The notes under the pieces are model-generated. The model saw only the letters and a list, made by a program, of their open reading frames with translations. It was not told the origin of the DNA and searched no databases. The position numbers and the translations under genes are program-made. From JAPLUA01 sp964625855 (GTDB lineage: Bacteria; Verrucomicrobiota; Verrucomicrobiia; Limisphaerales; UBA8199), in contig CAZVFC010000002.1 of the NCBI GenBank assembly GCA_964625855.1, positions 124,001 to 188,000 on the forward strand: a stretch of DNA of 64,000 nt, read 5' to 3'. Below are positions 1 through 8,334 of the stretch, one piece after another. Within the stretch, counting starts at the first letter, position 1. Each line of letters opens with the position of its first letter.

Positions 1-608
1 AGACCCCGCTCGAGCGCGTCCCAGTTCTCGATGGAGTGGATGTACTGCAGCCGCGGGGCGGTGCGGAAGTACTCCGGTGGGAGTTGGTGGTTGGCGCCCA
101 CGGGATGGTAGAGAATGATCGGGCCTTTCCAGGCGTCCAGGATCGGCCGCAGCTTGGCGCTGAACCTGTTGTAGAAGTTGAACAGGAGCAGCGCATCGGG
201 CTTGTTCGTATCGAGGCTGGCGACGAACGCGCGGATACCCGCATCGGTGTACAGCGCCTTCTCCTCCAAGGCGAGCGTGAGGTCGAGCCCGGCGGTCCGG
301 CGGCGGAGTTGGTCAAGGAACTTCGTCTGCTGCTGCTCGGGGGCGAACTGGTTGCCCGGCCAGGTGAACCATTCGTGTTTGCTCCAGCCGTCTTCGGCCT
401 TGCCGGCGAGGACGACCTCCGCCGGCGGGTAGAAGAACGCGCCGCGAATAAGCCCCGGCTTCTTCGGGCGCGGCGACAGGTTGAAACCGGAGGCGGCTGC
501 CCCAAAACCGCCGAGCGGCCACAGGGCCAGGCCGGTCAGGGCGGCGGTGGACTTGAGAAAAGTTCTGCGGTCGCAGGGAATCGTGAGCCTGTTGTCGTCG
601 AGCTTCAT
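1..608 (-). CDS. Tat-exported protein of unknown function, 3' end beyond window
   Basis: The frame is open from the ATG at 608 to the window edge, giving about 202 residues without a stop. The N-terminus carries a twin-arginine signal (RRTFLKSTAALTGLAL, from about residue 14), so the product is probably exported folded. The mature part starts near the GAAASGF segment and contains stretches such as RGAFFYPPAE and GPIILYHPVGAN. The alternation of hydrophobic strands and helices suggests an alpha/beta fold. I do not recognise the family with certainty; it is reminiscent of Tat-linked sugar isomerase-like proteins common in Verrucomicrobiota and Planctomycetota, but this is a weak inference. Upstream lies a long non-coding stretch, so it probably has its own promoter. 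Confidence 0.75.
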   Translation of the reverse strand, partial: MKLDDNRLTIPCDRRTFLKSTAALTGLALWPLGGFGAAASGFNLSPRPKKPGLIRGAFFYPPAEVVLAGKAEDGWSKHEWFTWPGNQFAPEQQQTKFLDQLRRRTAGLDLTLALEEKALYTDAGIRAFVASLDTNKPDALLLFNFYNRFSAKLRPILDAWKGPIILYHPVGANHQLPPEYFRTAPRLQYIHSIENWDALERG

Positions 609-1083
609 GCACCGAGAATAGCCTCGTGAATGGAAGGGTCAATACAGGAAGGACGCCGCAGCAGACTGCCAGCGACCACTATTCTCCTCTCGTTTTGGCT
701 TCTCCCAGCATCTCTGTTCCCCGGCCACACTCTGGCCAGTGGTTCCATAACCCCTCGTATACCCCCGGTATACCCCTCGTATACCCCTCATATACCCATA
801 GTGTTCCCCGCGTAAGTCTATGGCCGTACGCAGCATGCTTCCTTCAGAGTTCCAGCCTCGTGCTAAAGGAGCAGGGCGGAGACGAAACAAGACCGTCTCA
901 GCCATGCAGTTTTCGGGGACCGCGCCCGCCCCGGGCGCTGCCACCCGGCGCCCCCGCCGGGCGGGCGTGGGGCGTGCGCAGTCACTGAATGGTGGATCGC
1001 GTTGGCCACTCCCGAAGGTGGCTGGCGAGGGCGCCATCCTCTGCGCCCGGGGCGGGCGCGCTCCCCTGCTGCTGAATAGATGG
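609..1083. other. Intergenic region, no convincing gene
   Basis: This stretch separates the start of the Tat protein from the stop of mpl. It holds an 11-bp tandem array at 746-800 (listed separately) and very GC-rich, partly self-complementary sequence at 930-965 and 1041-1059, the latter a GCGCCC/GGGCGC hairpin just downstream of the mpl stop but without a U tract. The short open frames here have no recognisable protein content. Confidence 0.6.
746..800. repeat. 11-bp tandem array with palindromic GTATAC cores
   Basis: GTATAC or a one-base variant starts at 757, 768, 779 and 790, exactly 11 bp apart and separated by C-rich pentamers (ccccg, cccct-type). A degenerate unit (CCATAACCCCT) precedes it at 746. 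The core is self-complementary and recurs about once per helical turn. Arrays of the same period but different sequence lie at 21436-21524 and 45102-45145. Confidence 0.85.
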
Positions 1084-2490
1084 CTAAATGTGCCCCAGGC
1101 GCTGCAGCAGCTTGCCATGGATACCGCCAAAGCCGCCGTTGCTGAAGACCACCACAACCTCATCGCCTTGAACATTCGTCGCCACGTGGTGGACGATGGC
1201 GTCCACGTCCGGCAGGTAGGCGGCATGCTTGCCCGCAGCCTTCAGGTCCTGCATCAGGCGTTCAGGATCGAGGCGCTCTGCCGGGGCCAGCAACTCGAGG
1301 CGAGCCACTTGCGAGACGACTACCGCGTCGGCGCCGGCGAAGGCGCTGGCCAGCTCGGCCTGGAAGATGTTGCGCCGCGTCGTGTTGGTGCGCGGCTCGA
1401 ATATGGCCCAGACCTTCTGGGTGGGATACTTGAAACGCAGCGCTCGGAGCGTCTCGCGAATCGCGGTGGGGTGGTGGCCAAAGTCGTCCACGACCGTGAC
1501 CCCGCCCGCAATGCCGCGCACTTCCAGCCGCCGCCGGATGCCTTTGAAGGTGTCGAAGGCGGCCTGGATCTGGTGGTTCTTCAACCCGAAGTGCTTGGCG
1601 CAGGCAACGACCGCCAGCGCGTTGCGCACGTTGATCTCGCCCAGGAAGTTGGTGTGGAACTTGAAGCTGGGAATCTCGAACTCCGTTGCGGTCGGCCAGT
1701 AGCGAATGTTGAAAGCCTGAACGGCGTTGTTGTCACCCAGGCCGAAGCGTTTCACCGGGCAATGGGTCACGTCGAGCAGGGGCGCCAGGTTCGCGTCATC
1801 GCCGTTGCCCAGCAGCAGCCCGTTGCGCGGGATGAGGCGGATGAAGTATTTGAAGGCTGTCTTGATGGGTTCCAGGCTCTCAAAGATATCGGCGTGGTCG
1901 AACTCCAGGTTGTTGATGATCGCCGCCTCGGGCAGGTAATGCACGAACTTGCTCCGCTTGTCGAAGAAGGCCGTGTCGTATTCGTCGCCCTCGATGATGA
2001 ACCACTCGCTGTCGGTGAAGCGGGCGCCCTGGCCCAGGTTGTTCGGAATGCCGCCGATGAGATAGCTCGGGTTAAGGCCGTTGTGCTCGAAGACCCACGC
2101 CAGCAGCGCGGTCGTGGTGGTCTTGCCGTGGGTGCCGGTAACGACCAGCGATCGCTTGCCGCGAATGAAATAGTGCTTCAACAGCTCCGGCAGCGAGCAG
2201 TAAGGCAGCTTGTGGTCCAGCACATATTCGGCTTCCGGGTTGCCGCGGGAGATCGCGTTGCCGATCACCACCAGGTCCGGCTTGTGCGCGACGTTCTGCT
2301 CGGCATAGCCCGCGATGACCTCGATCCTCCGGTCGGCCAGAAAGGTGGACATGGGCGGATACACGTTCTGATCCGAGCCGGTGACCTTGACGCCCTTCTC
2401 CTGCAACGCCGCCGCCACCGAAGCCATGGCCGTGCCGCAGATACCGACGAAATGAACCGATTGAATACTCGAAAACATCGTTGTCATCAT
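1084..2490 (-). CDS. mpl: UDP-N-acetylmuramate:L-Ala-gamma-D-Glu-meso-DAP ligase
   Basis: Mpl is a cytoplasmic ATP-dependent ligase that joins the recycled murein tripeptide L-Ala-gamma-D-Glu-meso-DAP to UDP-MurNAc. The sequence begins with the Mur-ligase Rossmann segment VHFVGICGTAMAS, has the ATP-binding P-loop GTHGKTTTT near residue 119, the central-domain segment IIEGDEYDTAFFDKRSKF, and the C-terminal-domain segments VDDFGHHPTAIRETL and FEPRTNTTRRN. The open frame extends to 2553, but the first 21 codons look unconserved. The paired ATGs at 2490/2487, or the ATG at 2478, give 464-468 residues, close to the usual 450-460. It indicates DAP-type peptidoglycan and hence a Gram-negative envelope. 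No operon partner is evident: a heptamer repeat separates it from the next upstream gene. Confidence 0.96.
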   Translation of the reverse strand: MMTTMFSSIQSVHFVGICGTAMASVAAALQEKGVKVTGSDQNVYPPMSTFLADRRIEVIAGYAEQNVAHKPDLVVIGNAISRGNPEAEYVLDHKLPYCSLPELLKHYFIRGKRSLVVTGTHGKTTTTALLAWVFEHNGLNPSYLIGGIPNNLGQGARFTDSEWFIIEGDEYDTAFFDKRSKFVHYLPEAAIINNLEFDHADIFESLEPIKTAFKYFIRLIPRNGLLLGNGDDANLAPLLDVTHCPVKRFGLGDNNAVQAFNIRYWPTATEFEIPSFKFHTNFLGEINVRNALAVVACAKHFGLKNHQIQAAFDTFKGIRRRLEVRGIAGGVTVVDDFGHHPTAIRETLRALRFKYPTQKVWAIFEPRTNTTRRNIFQAELASAFAGADAVVVSQVARLELLAPAERLDPERLMQDLKAAGKHAAYLPDVDAIVHHVATNVQGDEVVVVFSNGGFGGIHGKLLQRLGHI

Positions 2491-2564
2491 AGGACGCAGC
2501 AGAGACGTGGAAAGTATAAAGAACTGCCGACAGTGAATTCGCGGGGCGGGCAAGGCGGAAGCAA

Positions 2565-2592
2565 TCCGAAGTCCGAAGTCCGAAGTCCGAAA
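2565..2592. repeat. Heptamer tandem array (TCCGAAG x4)
   Basis: Four contiguous TCCGAAG units run from 2565 to 2592, the last ending in A instead of G, followed by degenerate copies (accgaaa, tctgaaa) to about 2610. It lies between the stop of the EEP lipoprotein gene and the start of mpl. The same heptamer family recurs on the other strand at 38844-38878. Confidence 0.85.
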
Positions 2593-2658
2593 GAAGACCG
2601 AAATCTGAAACGCCGAAGCAGGCCAGACCCCAAGGTTCAGAGCCTAGCAGGCAAGGCA

Positions 2659-3483
2659 CTATCGAAGGTGCAGTTCGGCGACGACTGGCAAATGGTCCGA
2701 AGCTGCCGACTCAGGCACCCACGCCTTGACCGGAACAATTGAAGCGCCCTTCGAAATCCAAATGAAATCAATCCGCTTACGAGGCTTTGCCGCGGGAATC
2801 GTAAACCCGTCTCCAGTCCCGACAGCAGCCCAGGTATCCGTAAAGTGCTCGGCGATTCCCTGGTAAGTGCGGCTGTCGGGGGTGTCATTGAAGTCGCCAC
2901 ACAGGATCATTGGGCGCCCGCGGTATTGCTGAATGAGTTCCCTTATCTCGGCCACATTCATCAGCCGCTCGGAGTCGTCGGGCCGGTAGTCAATATGTGT
3001 GCCCATGAAGACCAGTTCGCGGCCATGCACATTGAGGATCACCTGCAGAATGCCGCGTTGCTCTCCGGGACGAAGCATCTGGAAGTGCCGGTTGGTCCAA
3101 CGTTTGACAGGAAACCGGGTCAGCACGGCGTTGCCGTATTCGCCACCCTGGAAGTGGTAATTATTGCTGAAGACGCAGGCTAGGCTCGTCAGCGCCGCGA
3201 GTTCGGCCGGCAGATCGCGCCGGGCGGTCCGCTCGACCCCTTTGTCCACCTCCTGCAAAGCCACGATGTCCGCCTGCTCGCGCTTGATCAAATCAGCGAT
3301 GCGCTGCAAGTCCACTTTACCGTCCAAGCCCTCGCCGTGATGGATGTTGTAGGTCATCACGCGAATGACGGCTGGCGCGGCCTGCTTGGGGGTGCTCGCA
3401 CATCCGGCGAAGCACAACGAGACCAGGCCGGCGACCAAGACCTTGGCAAAGACACGGAGCCGGAAGACGCGGATCGTTTTCAT
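2659..3483 (-). CDS. EEP-family (endonuclease/exonuclease/phosphatase) lipoprotein
   Basis: The product belongs to the metal-dependent DNase I-like superfamily, which cleaves phosphodiester or phosphomonoester bonds; its substrate cannot be told. Diagnostic motifs are MTYNIHHGEG, VALQEVD (metal-binding Glu), GTHIDYRP, GDFNDTP and the C-terminal SDHLPVVAEL with the catalytic Asp-His pair. The N-terminus from the ATG at 3483 is a lipoprotein signal: basic residues, a hydrophobic stretch and the lipobox CFAGC with Cys28, so the protein is likely anchored in a membrane facing the periplasm. An upstream in-frame start at 3513 would add ten residues. It begins 33 bp after the gatB stop (3 bp if the longer start is used), so it is probably co-transcribed with gatB although unrelated in function. 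Confidence 0.9.
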   Translation of the reverse strand: MKTIRVFRLRVFAKVLVAGLVSLCFAGCASTPKQAAPAVIRVMTYNIHHGEGLDGKVDLQRIADLIKREQADIVALQEVDKGVERTARRDLPAELAALTSLACVFSNNYHFQGGEYGNAVLTRFPVKRWTNRHFQMLRPGEQRGILQVILNVHGRELVFMGTHIDYRPDDSERLMNVAEIRELIQQYRGRPMILCGDFNDTPDSRTYQGIAEHFTDTWAAVGTGDGFTIPAAKPRKRIDFIWISKGASIVPVKAWVPESAASDHLPVVAELHLR

Positions 3484-3516
3484 TGTGGTGCAATCCAGGG
3501 GGCTATGGCGCAAATC

Positions 3517-4941
3517 CTAAGCTTTGAGTTTACGTTCCAGGATCTCTCCCGCCAGCGCAGGGTTTGCCTTGCCCTTGCTCAGCTTCATCACCTGGCCTTT
3601 GAGGAAGTTCAGAGCCGCCGCCTTACCGGCTTTGTAGTCCGCCGCCGGTCCGGGATTGGCCGCGATGGCTTGGTCGCAGAACTTCTCAATCGCGCCCGCG
3701 TCGCTCACTTGCGCCAGCCCTTTCTTCTCGACGACCCTGGCCGGCGGCTCGCCCGTGGTGAACATTTCCAGGAATACTTCCTGCGCAATGCGGCTGCTGA
3801 TCTTGCCGCTGTCCACCAACTCGACCAGCTCGAGAATGCTGCCGGGCTTGAACTTGAGGCCGGCCAGCGTCGTCTGTGATTCGGTCAGCTTCGCGCGGAG
3901 ATTGTTGATGACCCAGTTGGCGGCTGCCTTGGGGTTCTTTGCCTGCTTCGCGATGCCCTCGAAGTAGTTTCCCAGCGGCACGTCCCAAACAAAGGTCTGC
4001 GCGTCGGAGGCCGGCAACTGGTAGTCGCGCATGAACCGCTGCTTGCGCGCCAGCGGCAGTTCTACCCGCCGCGCCGCAACTTCCGCCAGCCATGGCTTGC
4101 CGGGCTGGAACGGCATCAGGTCCGGCTCCGGGAAATACCGGTAGTCGTGCGCGTGTTCCTTGGTGCGCATCTCCTCGGTGATGCCCGCCGCATCGTCCCA
4201 GCGGCGCGTGGATTGGATGAGCCTGCCGCCCTTTTCGAGCACCGCGATCTGCCGCGGAATCTCGTACTCCAGCGCCTTGCGCACGCCGCTGAAGCTGTTC
4301 ATGTTCTTGATCTCGATCTTGGCGCCCAGTTCCTGCTGGCCCCGGGGCCGCACGCTCACGTTCACGTCGCAGCGCACCATCCCCTTTTCCATGTCGCAAT
4401 CGCTCACACCTCCATAGACGAGGATGTCCTTGAGGGCGTTGAGATACTCGTAGGCCATGTCGGCGCTGGTGAGGTCAGGCTCCGACACAATCTCCATCAG
4501 CGGCACGCCGGCGCGGTTGAAGTCCACGCCGCTGTTGCGCTCGAAATGGAAGTTCTTGCCGACATCCTCCTCCAGGTGCGCCCGGGTGATGCGCACGCGC
4601 GCGAGGTCGCCCTGGAACTCGAACTCGACCCACCCGGCCAACGTCGAAGGCTTGTCGTACTGCGTGATCTGGTAGTTCTTCGGCATGTCCGGGTAGAAAT
4701 AATTCTTCCGGTCGAACTTCGCGTAGCGTGACAAGGTGCAGTTCAGCAGGAAGCCGGTGAGCGCCGTCAGCCGCAGCGCCTCGTCGTTGGCCACAGGCAG
4801 CACGCCGGGCAAACCCAGGCACACCGGGCACACGTGGGTGTTCGGCGGCGCGCCGAACTCGTTGGCGCAACCGCACCACATCTTTGACTTGGTCTTGAGC
4901 TGGACGTGCGTCTCCAGGCCGATGACTGCTTCATAATCCAT
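3517..4941 (-). CDS. gatB: Asp-tRNA(Asn)/Glu-tRNA(Gln) amidotransferase subunit B
   Basis: GatB is the kinase/tRNA-binding subunit of GatCAB, which amidates misacylated Glu-tRNA(Gln) or Asp-tRNA(Asn) in the cytoplasm using ammonia delivered by GatA. At 474 residues it has the usual length. Visible motifs are GLETHVQLKTKSKMWCGCAN and CPVCLGLPGVLP (zinc cysteines), YFYPDMPKNYQITQY, the KNMNSFSGVRKALEYE block and HDYRYFPEPDLMP. The C-terminal third is the helical tRNA-binding tail (GatB/YqeY domain), with RIAQEVFLEMFTTGEPP near residue 385. The start MDYEAVIGLE matches the family start. gatA and gatC are not in the window, so the complex is encoded at scattered loci. Confidence 0.97.
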   Translation of the reverse strand: MDYEAVIGLETHVQLKTKSKMWCGCANEFGAPPNTHVCPVCLGLPGVLPVANDEALRLTALTGFLLNCTLSRYAKFDRKNYFYPDMPKNYQITQYDKPSTLAGWVEFEFQGDLARVRITRAHLEEDVGKNFHFERNSGVDFNRAGVPLMEIVSEPDLTSADMAYEYLNALKDILVYGGVSDCDMEKGMVRCDVNVSVRPRGQQELGAKIEIKNMNSFSGVRKALEYEIPRQIAVLEKGGRLIQSTRRWDDAAGITEEMRTKEHAHDYRYFPEPDLMPFQPGKPWLAEVAARRVELPLARKQRFMRDYQLPASDAQTFVWDVPLGNYFEGIAKQAKNPKAAANWVINNLRAKLTESQTTLAGLKFKPGSILELVELVDSGKISSRIAQEVFLEMFTTGEPPARVVEKKGLAQVSDAGAIEKFCDQAIAANPGPAADYKAGKAAALNFLKGQVMKLSKGKANPALAGEILERKLKA

Positions 4942-5170
4942 ATTGCGGGCAAAGTGTTACCACGGATGCGCGCGGATGAACACGGATTTTTGAGGCCGCG
5001 CCCCGGCGCTGGACGAACGCCGGTCCGCCGGTTACCCCGCCGGGACCCATTGCCGGCTTGCGCGGGCGGTGGCGGGGGAGCCGGCGCCCGGCCAGCCGGC
5101 GAGCCGTATCAAGGAGCCCGGCTGGTCTCCTCAATTGCCAATCCCGTGGTGCAGCCCTATTCTGCCCGCC

Positions 5171-6307
5171 ATGTTGGCCGAGGCTGCCGCGGAGCGGATC
5201 TGGTTGCGTGCCGGACGGGAAATCTTTCCCGCCATCCTGGCTGCCATTGACGGGGCGCAGGCATCGGTCTGCCTGGAAACCTACATCTTCGGCGCCGGTT
5301 ACCCCGGCGAGGCAGTCCGCGAGGCGCTGGAGCGGGCGCGGCGACGCGGTGTGCGCGTGCGCGTGCTGGTTGATGCGCTGGGCTCGATCAGTCTGGCATC
5401 GGGGTTTTGGGCGGCCCTGCGAGCGGCAGGCGGTGGGGTGCGGCAGTTCAATCCGCTGGCCCTGAACCGGCTGGGGATTCGCAACCACCGCAAGCTGCTG
5501 GTCTGCGATGACCAGGTGGCGTTCATCGGCGGGTTCAATATTGCGCCCGAGTATGACGGGGACGGCGTGATGCGAGGCTGGTGGGATGTGGGGCTCAAGA
5601 TCGGCGGGCCGTTGGCGGCGCAGTTGACCGCCACGTTCGAAGACATGTTCGCCCGCGCGGATTTCCAGCACAAGCGGTTCACGCGGTGGAGAAAGACCGG
5701 CGCACGGCAGATGCGGATGACGCCGAACGAACAGTTGCTGCTGAGCGGGCCGGGACGGGAACGCAGCCCGCTGAAGCGAGCCTTGCGCGAGGATTTGGAG
5801 CGGGCGACGCAGGTGCAAATCATGGTGGGGTATTTTCTTCCGACCTGGCGGATCCGCAGACAGTTGACGAGCATTGCCCGGCGCGGAGGCTCCGTGGAAT
5901 TAATCCTGGCAGGCAAATCGGATGTGGTGCTGTCGCGATTGGCCGGGCAGAGCTTGTATCGGCGGCTACTTCGGGACGGGGTGAGAATCTACGAATACCA
6001 GCCACAGGTTCTGCACGCGAAGGTGTTAATCCTGGATGAGGCCGTGTACGTCGGATCCGCCAACCTGGACACGCGCAGCCTGAACATCAATTACGAGCTG
6101 ATGGTCCGGTTCGACGACCCGGCCATGGCCGTCCAGGCGCGGGAGCTCTTCGCGGCGACGCTCCGTCATTGCCGCGAGGTGACGCGGGAAGAATGGCGGC
6201 GGTCGCGCACGATCTGGCGGCGTTTGAAGCAGCGCTGGGCCTACTGGCTGCTAGTGCGGATTGATCCCTGCCTGGCGCGGCGCCAGTGGCAGGCGCTGCC
6301 GGACTAG
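5171..6307 (+). CDS. Cardiolipin synthase-like phospholipase D protein (ClsB type)
   Basis: This protein has two phospholipase D HKD motifs: NHRKLLVCDDQVAFIGG (His near residue 106) and LHAKVLILDEAVYVGSANLD (His near 282). Enzymes of this kind transfer phosphatidyl groups between phosphatidylglycerol or phosphatidylethanolamine molecules to make cardiolipin. There is no N-terminal pair of membrane helices as in ClsA; the length (378 residues) and the plan resemble the ClsB/YbhO group. The frame is open from 5069, but the first 34 codons are low-complexity and unconserved. The ATG at 5171 (MLAEAAAERIWLRAG) aligns with the family start. Its TAG overlaps the stop codon of the convergent gene at 6304-6306. 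Exact substrate is uncertain. Confidence 0.9.
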   Translation: MLAEAAAERIWLRAGREIFPAILAAIDGAQASVCLETYIFGAGYPGEAVREALERARRRGVRVRVLVDALGSISLASGFWAALRAAGGGVRQFNPLALNRLGIRNHRKLLVCDDQVAFIGGFNIAPEYDGDGVMRGWWDVGLKIGGPLAAQLTATFEDMFARADFQHKRFTRWRKTGARQMRMTPNEQLLLSGPGRERSPLKRALREDLERATQVQIMVGYFLPTWRIRRQLTSIARRGGSVELILAGKSDVVLSRLAGQSLYRRLLRDGVRIYEYQPQVLHAKVLILDEAVYVGSANLDTRSLNINYELMVRFDDPAMAVQARELFAATLRHCREVTREEWRRSRTIWRRLKQRWAYWLLVRIDPCLARRQWQALPD

Positions 6308-7176
6308 CGCGCGAGAGCGACGAGGTAGCGCTGAAGGCGCATGGCCTCCGCCGCAAGCTCCAGGCGCTGATACACCTGGTGCAGGTTCCCGCAGATGCGC
6401 AGGAGCAGGCGGCGCGGGGTTACCGGGGTGAGGTAATCGTCCCGCAGGCTGAAGCTGCCGCAAGTGAGGTATTGAACGCAATCGCCCTTGGATAGGACTT
6501 TGCCGTGATTGAAAGGGTCAATGTACCACTCGGCCGCGGAAGACTGGTAACGGCATACGAAATGTCCCGGGAGCCCGATGCCGACGATGGGCAATCGAAG
6601 CCGCCGGCCCACGAGGATATAGACCAGGCTCAGATTGATGGGATTACCCGTCCGGCGGTCCATGACGCAGTTCAGGTAGCTGTTTTCCGGGTCGTAGTAG
6701 TTTTGCTCGTTGCCGGTATAGCCCAACTCGTCAAAGAGATAGTGGTTGATGTCGGCGATCACTTGCCGCGGTTCAGCCTGGAGATCAATGCGCTCGCGTA
6801 GCTCCCGGGCGTAGGCGTCCAGCAACGCCTGGTAGGCCTCGGGATTGATGGAAGGATAGCGGGTCTGCGCCAGCATCAACGCGCCTTGCTCCAGGTTCAG
6901 TCCCTCGCCGTGCCGAAGGCAAAAGGCCAGAAAATGGTCATCGGCCGCCTGGCGGTCGAAGTGGAGGACAATCTCTCGCGCGCGCCGGCGAAGCGCGGGA
7001 TCGCGGCTGGTGGTGTGGGGCCGGAGCCAGTCCGCGGCCGGCGGTCCGCAGGAAAGGATCTTCTCACGGACGGTGCGGTAGATGGCCGGGTCCTCATCCG
7101 CGAGCAAGTTAAGCAGAGCCACACCCTGGCTTGGTGAGAGCCCAGCCGGCGGCGTCATGGCGTTCGTGTCATTCAT
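6304..7176 (-). CDS. SirB1-family transglutaminase-like protein
   Basis: The core contains NCVMDRRTGNPINLSLVYILVGRRLRLPIVGIGLPGHFVCRY followed by WYIDPFNHGKVLS, the hallmark of SirB1-type transglutaminase-fold proteins (Cys, His and Asp positions of the fold). An alpha-helical N-terminal third of HEAT-like character precedes it. The biochemical role of SirB1 proteins is poorly defined. The ATG at 7176 (MNDTNAMTPP) is preferred; the frame is open to 7224 but the extra 16 residues resemble nothing. The stop codon overlaps that of the convergent cardiolipin synthase-like gene, so the two share the tetranucleotide CTAG. Confidence 0.85.
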   Translation of the reverse strand: MNDTNAMTPPAGLSPSQGVALLNLLADEDPAIYRTVREKILSCGPPAADWLRPHTTSRDPALRRRAREIVLHFDRQAADDHFLAFCLRHGEGLNLEQGALMLAQTRYPSINPEAYQALLDAYARELRERIDLQAEPRQVIADINHYLFDELGYTGNEQNYYDPENSYLNCVMDRRTGNPINLSLVYILVGRRLRLPIVGIGLPGHFVCRYQSSAAEWYIDPFNHGKVLSKGDCVQYLTCGSFSLRDDYLTPVTPRRLLLRICGNLHQVYQRLELAAEAMRLQRYLVALAR

Positions 7177-7290
7177 TCGCTCAAGCACCAAGCATAGTGA
7201 AGCAAAAAGCGCGCCCGCATTCAAGAAGGAAATGAGCCGGGCGTGGAATATTTTACGCTTAGGACTCGGCAGGCTTGACTTGACCGAGTC

Positions 7291-8226
7291 TCAGGCCTTG
7301 AGCCGCTCCACCCGTATTTGCCGGGCCAGCCGCGCCACGTCTTTGCGATCAACCTCCCCCGGCATCAGCGTCAGGGCGTTGGCGGCGCCGGCCGCGCCCG
7401 CCCAACGGCACGCTTCACCCAGGTCGTCGCCGCGCACGAGACGCCACACCAGCCCGCCCGTAAAGGCATCGCCCGAGCCGATGGGATTCACCGCCGCGAT
7501 GGATGGCATCGTGACCCGCCACAGCTTGCGGCCGTCCCAGGCCAGCGTTGGCCTCTCTCCGGCCGTAACCACCACGCGCTGGGCCCCCAGTTCGCACAGC
7601 TCGCGCATGGCAGATGCCACCGCGGCCTGGTTCTTCAGCTCGCGCCCCAGGGTCGCCGCCAACTCCGTCCGGTTCGGTTTCACCAGCCCGGGCCCGCCGC
7701 TCAAGGCCTCGATCAGCAGCGGCCCCCGCGCGTCCACCACGGACAACCGGCCGGCCGCCCGCGCCGCAGCAGCACATTTCCGGTAGAAGGTTGCCGGCCC
7801 GCCAGGGGTGATTGTCCCCGACATGACCACCGCGCGGCAACCGTTCAGGCGTCGCCGGAGCCGCCGCATCAGCTCGCGGTACGCCTCCGGCGCCACGGGC
7901 CGTCCTTCCTCCACCAGCTCGGTCTGGCGGCCAGCCGATTGATCAATGACGGTAATGCACTGCCGCGTGTTCTCCGCTACCGCCACAAAATCCAGCTCAA
8001 TTCCCCGCTCGGCCAGGGATCGCCGGATAAACGCGCCGCGCGCCCCTCCCAGGAAGCCCATCGCCATCACGGGCGCGCCCAGGGTGTGCAACACCTTGGC
8101 AGCATTGAGCGACTTGCCCGCCACGCCGTCCAAGGCGGCCACCGCCCGGTTCACGGCTCCGGACGTCAGCTTCTGAAATACCATCACCCGCTGTACCGCG
8201 GGGGTTGTTCCAACGCAGAGGATCAT
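7291..8226 (-). CDS. PfkB-family sugar kinase (1-phosphofructokinase/tagatose-6-P kinase type)
   Basis: The 311-residue protein has the ribokinase/PfkB fold. Its C-terminal signature NPIGSGDAFTGG (residues 247-258) includes the catalytic base Asp253 and the anion hole. The N-terminal segment VAGKSLNAAKVLHTLG corresponds to the GGKGxNVA substrate-binding motif with Ser in place of the second Gly region, and LVKPNRTELA is the PN-E motif. This subgroup phosphorylates fructose-1-phosphate, tagatose-6-phosphate or related sugars. It is transcribed divergently from araA across a 108-bp gap, which raises the possibility of a role in pentose use in the absence of araB; this is inference only. The start MILCVGTTPAVQRV matches the family. 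Confidence 0.9.
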   Translation of the reverse strand: MILCVGTTPAVQRVMVFQKLTSGAVNRAVAALDGVAGKSLNAAKVLHTLGAPVMAMGFLGGARGAFIRRSLAERGIELDFVAVAENTRQCITVIDQSAGRQTELVEEGRPVAPEAYRELMRRLRRRLNGCRAVVMSGTITPGGPATFYRKCAAAARAAGRLSVVDARGPLLIEALSGGPGLVKPNRTELAATLGRELKNQAAVASAMRELCELGAQRVVVTAGERPTLAWDGRKLWRVTMPSIAAVNPIGSGDAFTGGLVWRLVRGDDLGEACRWAGAAGAANALTLMPGEVDRKDVARLARQIRVERLKA

Positions 8227-8334
8227 GAATGTTCGAGTCCAGTGTTAGCCGCCACGCACGGTGCTGTCGAGCCACAAAGGCGCTGCCCTGTCAAACAAAT
8301 CAGCTTTTACATATACCGGACCTTATATAAACTC
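8227..8334. promoter_or_regulatory. Divergent pfkB/araA control region
   Basis: This 108-bp gap between two divergent genes must carry both promoters. Close to araA is an AT-rich island in otherwise GC-rich DNA, 8302-8332, with the interrupted palindrome ATATA-CCGGACCT-TATAT at 8311-8328. It could be a -10 region or an operator. It does not match the AraR or AraC consensus I know. Confidence 0.45.

Noticed and set aside
820..2742. 640-codon plus-strand open frame
   Set aside because: It is antisense to mpl, which has clear Mur-ligase motifs; the plus-strand frame has no recognisable domains and owes its length to high GC content.
7318..8334. N-terminal extension of araA in the same frame
   Set aside because: The open frame continues 339 codons upstream of the araA start, but this DNA is the sense of the opposite-strand kinase gene; AraA proteins are about 500 residues.
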